Source: a virus
IMG/VR virus record: IMGVR_UViG_3300035034_000635
Location: 1-43,206 of that record
Length of the DNA stretch: 43,206 bases
Reading direction: 5' to 3' (one strand)
The position numbers and the translations under genes were made by a program. Below, piece by piece: positions 39,725 to 43,206 of the stretch; positions within the stretch are counted from its first letter, which is position 1, and the number at the start of each line of letters is the position of its first letter. A model generated the notes under the pieces. That model had not been told where the DNA came from and searched no databases. It saw only the letters and a program-made list of their open reading frames with translations.

Positions 39725-41122
39725 TTATAACCCACCGCCGATGATACCTTGTCTATGTTCTTCCCACCTTTCTGACATTGCCGCTGTTGGGACCGATGAG
39801 CGGGTGGTTTGGTTCGTCATTTCGATAAACCAACCTGGTGGCGTTTCGGTGTAATAGCCAAGTTCTCGGAGATCGGTAGTTACCTTAGATCGTTCAGCGC
39901 CATTAAGCTCATCGATAGTCTGCGCGCCTTGGATCACGTTTTTAGTAATAGGATCTACGTCGTCTTCTTCTTCTTCACTCTCATCTTTAGCGGCCTTAGC
40001 TGCTGCTCGGTTCTCGGCTGCCCATTGTCGAGCGTTTGAGCTGTCACGGTTCTTAATCGTGTTGCGCAAATTCTCTGACTGTAGATCCTTGTAGTCTTTA
40101 TCCTGGGCTGCCTTAGTGACTTCACCCATAAGAATATCAATATCGACGCCAGTTTGCTTACTGTACGCCTGCAGGAACTCCATACGCTCCTCATCTGTTT
40201 CGTATGAGTTGAGTTGATCGGCGATCGCTGGTGCGGCTACTGATGCTCGATCCATAGACATGTCGAAATCTTGCTTTTGTGCATCACGCTGCGCCTTACG
40301 TTCATCACGGATCGCTTTGTCTCTCGCAACCGCGTTGTCGTAACTATCCTGCACTTGTTTCTCCATTGCAGATTTAACCTGCTGTACTTTATCAAAGGCT
40401 GAGTTAAACCGTGTGAAGTCGTTATCTACCTTAGCCTGATCCGCTTCGGCGATCGCCTTAAGCATCTCCGCTTCAATCGCGATCAAGCGTTCTTGGCCTG
40501 ATAGTTCTTCATCTGTGAGGATACCACTAGCAAACTCATTGGCGTACCTAGTGACACCGTCTCGATCGTTGGCTACTCCCTTAGTAGCTAGCAAGCGTTT
40601 GTTGGCGTCTTCCATGTTGGTGATACGCGCGCCGTAGATCTTTTTAGTAGCATCGATCAAGTCTCGGTGTGCTCGATCAGCAAACTTGGTGATGCTGTCG
40701 TAGGTAGACATGAGATCGTTGATCTGTCGCTCACTCGATTCACGGATATCCCTTTGTTGGTCGTCGAGGCCTTCAAATGGATCGTAAACGCCTTGATTGT
40801 CTTTATTGGTAGTAGCAGGCGGATTTGCGTTTGGATCGGTACCTTGGCCACTTCCTGTGCCTGCAGCGTCACGTGTAGCAGTAGTCTGCTCGTCGTATTT
40901 AGACATATTCTTCTCTGTCTCATTACGAAGCGCGGTAGTTGAGCGTTGTAAGTTGTTATCTGGGACCACCAAAGATCCACCAGCCTGAATAACGTTTGGG
41001 TTATTGATGTTATTAGCCTTGGCTAACTCCTTAACTGATGTTCCGTACTCTCGCGCGTAAAACGACAAGGTTCCTTTACCTGTCTTGCTGTCAAACGGAT
41101 CGATTGTGATGGTTTTTTCCAT
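39725..41122 (-). CDS. LysM-containing coiled-coil virion protein
   Basis: 465 residues. The N-terminus has a LysM-like module (residues about 17-55: GTLSFYAREYGTSVKELAKA, NNINNPNVIQAGGSLVVPDN), which binds peptidoglycan. The rest is charged and helical with an extended coiled coil (LDDQQRDIRESSERQINDLM; FNSAFDKVQQVKSAMEKQVQ; RDERKAQRDAQKQDFDMSMD). A disordered Gly/Thr/Asn linker separates them (AAGTGSGQGTDPNANPPATT). Encoded directly before the giant protein gene (nine-base gap), it is probably an internal or ejected virion protein that contacts the cell wall. Confidence 0.65.
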   Translation of the reverse strand: MEKTITIDPFDSKTGKGTLSFYAREYGTSVKELAKANNINNPNVIQAGGSLVVPDNNLQRSTTALRNETEKNMSKYDEQTTATRDAAGTGSGQGTDPNANPPATTNKDNQGVYDPFEGLDDQQRDIRESSERQINDLMSTYDSITKFADRAHRDLIDATKKIYGARITNMEDANKRLLATKGVANDRDGVTRYANEFASGILTDEELSGQERLIAIEAEMLKAIAEADQAKVDNDFTRFNSAFDKVQQVKSAMEKQVQDSYDNAVARDKAIRDERKAQRDAQKQDFDMSMDRASVAAPAIADQLNSYETDEERMEFLQAYSKQTGVDIDILMGEVTKAAQDKDYKDLQSENLRNTIKNRDSSNARQWAAENRAAAKAAKDESEEEEDDVDPITKNVIQGAQTIDELNGAERSKVTTDLRELGYYTETPPGWFIEMTNQTTRSSVPTAAMSERWEEHRQGIIGGGL

Positions 41123-41123
41123 A

Positions 41124-42692
41124 TTAACTTGCTTGTTTAGCTACGAATACACACCCGCGGGCACCGACACCCCCGTCTCCCCCTGTTTTTCTCACAGTAC
41201 TCCCAGAAGCTTCAATACCATTTTGGCCATTACCCCCATTCTCAAGTGGTGTAGCTCCACCCCCACCACCGCCGCCGCCGGCCGAACGAGCGAATGATCC
41301 ACCACCTGCTGTACTAATGTTGTTAGTAAATCCGCCTGGACCTGCTAACCCACCGTTAGCTGAAATAGTACCTGTGTTTACATACAAACCAAGATATTTA
41401 ATGAGAAGTGATCCACCGCCACCGCCGCCGCCACCGGCACCGCCGCCCGAACCAGCACTGGTGCTTCCATTGCCAAATCCAAGCTCGCCGGTTAGGCCTG
41501 GACGACCATTAAATAAGATACTTCCCGAGTTTGTGAAGTTCCCAACCACTTCTAGGAATAGACCAAGTGATCCGTCGCCGCCTTTACCGCCTTTACCTGG
41601 ATCGCCAGAGCCTGTCCACTTACCCCCACCACCACCGCCGCCGCCTGGTGCACCGTTAAAGAAGGCTGGTGTAAAGTATATTGAATTTTTAAGTCCCCCA
41701 AGTGACCCTGGGCCGAACTCACCTGTAGTAGGACCAGATCCATTAGCTGATCGTGCGCCGACACCGCCGATCCCACCAGTCGCCTTGGTTGTATCTGCAA
41801 ATGATAAGGCTACTGCTACACCTGTTGCGCCTGCATCAGCTCGTTCAAAGTTTGATAGTAGGTTTGCATTACCGCCAAGCCCGCCTGGTAACCCCTTCCC
41901 AACCGTCGTGATTGTACCTGCGTTATTGAAATTACCCTTACACTTGAGTACGGGGATCTTCAAGCCGTCTTCCCCACCTGAGAAGGTTAGAGTTGCCCCT
42001 GCAGCGATCGTGATACTGCTGTACTGGTATACCGTCTTGACTGATAGATCAAGCGTTACGGTACCTGAGGTGATGTTTAGTGCGCCGTCTTCCCCTGTAC
42101 CCCCAAAGAATGATAGATCCACAATCTCTACTAGTTTTGCCTTCTCTGCGGCGGTTGGGAGCTGTAGGCCATACTTTGATAGTACTAACTGTGCAGGCGA
42201 CATGAACAATCGTCTACCAGTAGATCCTGACCCTTCGTTACTGTTGATCTCGGCGGCCGTCGCTTCTTCTACCAAACCAGCTGAGGTAAATGAAGCATCG
42301 GCGGCACCAGCGTTAGCGATACTCTCTAGGTATTCTAGTAGCGTTTCGTAGAACTGTGGGTTGTTTGATGCTACTACGATCGTACCCGCTCCATGTGGGT
42401 TAGAGTTTGTGCCTGCACCATAGGCTGATACCGCTGATAGTCCACGCACAATACCAGTATTGAGTAATACCGTACCGTCGCTGTTGACCGTGAAGTTTGT
42501 GGCTTTGATGATTTCCTCATTAGCGGTACCTGGTGCAATGGTGAGAAACATCTGGGTACCAAAGTCACTCATGCTCAGTGGCACGCCATATGCATCGACC
42601 AGCTTCTTAAGCTTGATCTCACTATTTTGGGACGCTGAAATACCTACACTTAGGGTTGTTGTCTGCGCTTGTACAAATTTAGGACGTGCCAT
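41124..42692 (-). CDS. Polyglycine-rich tail adhesin
   Basis: 522 residues. Residues 1-200 attach and trimerise (SVGISASQNSEIKLKKLVDA; SAGLVEEATAAEINSNEGSG). Residues about 200-265 carry regular strands (SITIAAGATLTFSGGEDGLK). From about 265 the sequence is dominated by glycine runs (GGGGGGGGKWTGSG; GAGGGGGGGGSLL; RSAGGGGGGGGATPLENGGN) separated by short variable loops. This matches polyglycine-II-type receptor-binding tips such as T4-like gp38, where loops on a glycine-helix bundle choose the receptor. The gene holds the only CCGG sites I found in the window. It follows the nozzle gene by 17 bases. Confidence 0.75.
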   Translation of the reverse strand: MARPKFVQAQTTTLSVGISASQNSEIKLKKLVDAYGVPLSMSDFGTQMFLTIAPGTANEEIIKATNFTVNSDGTVLLNTGIVRGLSAVSAYGAGTNSNPHGAGTIVVASNNPQFYETLLEYLESIANAGAADASFTSAGLVEEATAAEINSNEGSGSTGRRLFMSPAQLVLSKYGLQLPTAAEKAKLVEIVDLSFFGGTGEDGALNITSGTVTLDLSVKTVYQYSSITIAAGATLTFSGGEDGLKIPVLKCKGNFNNAGTITTVGKGLPGGLGGNANLLSNFERADAGATGVAVALSFADTTKATGGIGGVGARSANGSGPTTGEFGPGSLGGLKNSIYFTPAFFNGAPGGGGGGGGKWTGSGDPGKGGKGGDGSLGLFLEVVGNFTNSGSILFNGRPGLTGELGFGNGSTSAGSGGGAGGGGGGGGSLLIKYLGLYVNTGTISANGGLAGPGGFTNNISTAGGGSFARSAGGGGGGGGATPLENGGNGQNGIEASGSTVRKTGGDGGVGARGCVFVAKQAS

Positions 42693-42709
42693 ATTGACTT
42701 TATTATATC

Positions 42710-43206
42710 TTATCTTTTAAGGTAGATCGGCTCGTTATCCGAAGTTCTGACATTTTCACCAAATGCTAGGACCTCAAACCGTATATCTGTTCCCTCGGCT
42801 TCAAAGATGCGTTGACGCTCGAAGAAGTCCAAGACTGACGTTGTATCAATCGGTTTTAGCTTGACCAACTGATCCAGTGGCTCCAGTGTTCCCCCTAGTG
42901 GATCGTTACCTAGCTTGTCCTTCCCGATCCCTGATAGTTCCGCTGGGACAAACGATATCTTTTCATCGCTACCGTCGATCTCAAACCGTCGCACATCAGC
43001 TGCACCGCGGTAGTCGTAGTTGATGATGTTCTGGATCACGGTATTACGGGTTGCGTATAGTTCAGTGGCCGCTTCGTCGAAGTTCTTCTCCTTAAACCTT
43101 GATCCGAAGTTCTCATACCCAAAGTGCATAGCACACTTGAATGGTGCGCCCGCATCGTTGTAGCCAGTAAATAGCTCGTATGTCTCGTTCGAGTTGTTTG
43201 AGTGCC
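42710..43206 (-). CDS. Nozzle-like tail protein, C-terminal part (partial; wraps from position 1)
   Basis: C-terminal part of the protein beginning at 1664; the unique coding segment is 42710-43079 and the rest of this span is the duplicated 127 bases. The internal methionine at 43129 is not the true start. The C-terminus contains LSGIGKDKLGNDPLGG and ends LDFFERQRIFEAEGTDIRFE...IYLKR before TAA. The next gene, the glycine-rich adhesin, starts 17 bases downstream, consistent with a nozzle followed by its receptor-binding partner. Confidence 0.65.
   Translation of the reverse strand, partial: HSNNSNETYELFTGYNDAGAPFKCAMHFGYENFGSRFKEKNFDEAATELYATRNTVIQNIINYDYRGAADVRRFEIDGSDEKISFVPAELSGIGKDKLGNDPLGGTLEPLDQLVKLKPIDTTSVLDFFERQRIFEAEGTDIRFEVLAFGENVRTSDNEPIYLKR
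43080..43206. repeat. Terminal direct repeat, right copy (circularisation overlap)
   Basis: Exact second copy of bases 1-127. It should be trimmed when the genome is closed. The coding frame of the nozzle-like gene reads through position 43079 into position 1 without a break, which supports a true circle or a terminally redundant, permuted linear molecule. Confidence 0.9.

Noticed and set aside
41317-42351. A 344-codon plus-strand open frame rich in proline
   Set aside because: It is the complement of the glycine-codon-rich adhesin gene; composition is an artefact (GGN reads as NCC) and no start signal is present.
1-43206. tRNA genes, CRISPR arrays, insertion sequences, integrase attachment sites
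   Set aside because: I looked for cloverleaf-like blocks, regularly spaced repeats, transposase motifs and integrase signatures and saw none that I could support.
1-43206. Alternative genetic code
   Set aside because: Long genes, including the 4157-codon frame, read through under the standard code and end at ordinary stops with tight gene junctions, so no recoding is needed.

Overview
The window is one complete, circularly closing bacteriophage genome with no host DNA. Bases 1-127 are repeated exactly at 43080-43206, so the unique circle is 43,079 bp and the window cuts through one structural gene. Portal, adaptor and nozzle-like genes, a very large internal virion protein, and the lack of a tape measure or tail-tube gene suggest a short-tailed (podovirus-like) tailed phage. 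No integrase, excisionase or repressor is recognisable, and no DNA or RNA polymerase. The host cannot be named from the sequence. Many start codons lack a Shine-Dalgarno site and the standard code fits every gene.

Nearly every gene lies on the minus strand, so the map reads from high to low coordinates. It starts at a divergent control region (24855-24921), passes through position 1, re-enters at 43079 and ends at a bidirectional terminator (25346-25381). Early/accessory region (24834-17690): a membrane-anchored coiled-coil protein, a lysozyme-like protein, a KGG-type basic protein, a DnaD/O-like replication initiator, many small unknown genes, and an unusual number of small Cys-rich, zinc-ribbon-like proteins. 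DNA packaging and head (17567-6434): small terminase with a zinc knuckle, large terminase, portal, scaffold-like coiled coil, several unknown head genes, decoration-like protein and major capsid candidate. A 437-bp non-coding leader with a terminator, promoter-like boxes and a long hairpin precedes the decoration/capsid pair, and tandem hairpins follow the capsid gene.

Tail and entry (6432-1, then 43079-27243): a coiled-coil protein, a fibre with a C1q-like head, a phospholipase-A2-like membrane protein with two further membrane proteins, the adaptor and nozzle candidates, a polyglycine-rich adhesin, a LysM protein, and a 4157-residue polyvalent protein. The last combines a DNA methyltransferase, an SNF2-like helicase, large-polyvalent-protein domains and an HEFVH metallopeptidase motif, and takes 29% of the genome. 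Lysis/counter-defence end (27259-25385): two small membrane proteins, a metallo-plus-cysteine peptidase protein, and a DUF2829/Tad2 homologue (anti-Thoeris). The only plus-strand gene is a DUF1064 nuclease-like protein (24920-25303).

Two genome-wide signals stand out by eye. The asymmetric pentamer GGACC occurs about 50 times on the plus strand while its complement GGTCC occurs about twice, resembling the one-orientation escape of T7 from type III restriction. The palindrome CCGG is almost absent outside the glycine-rich adhesin gene.
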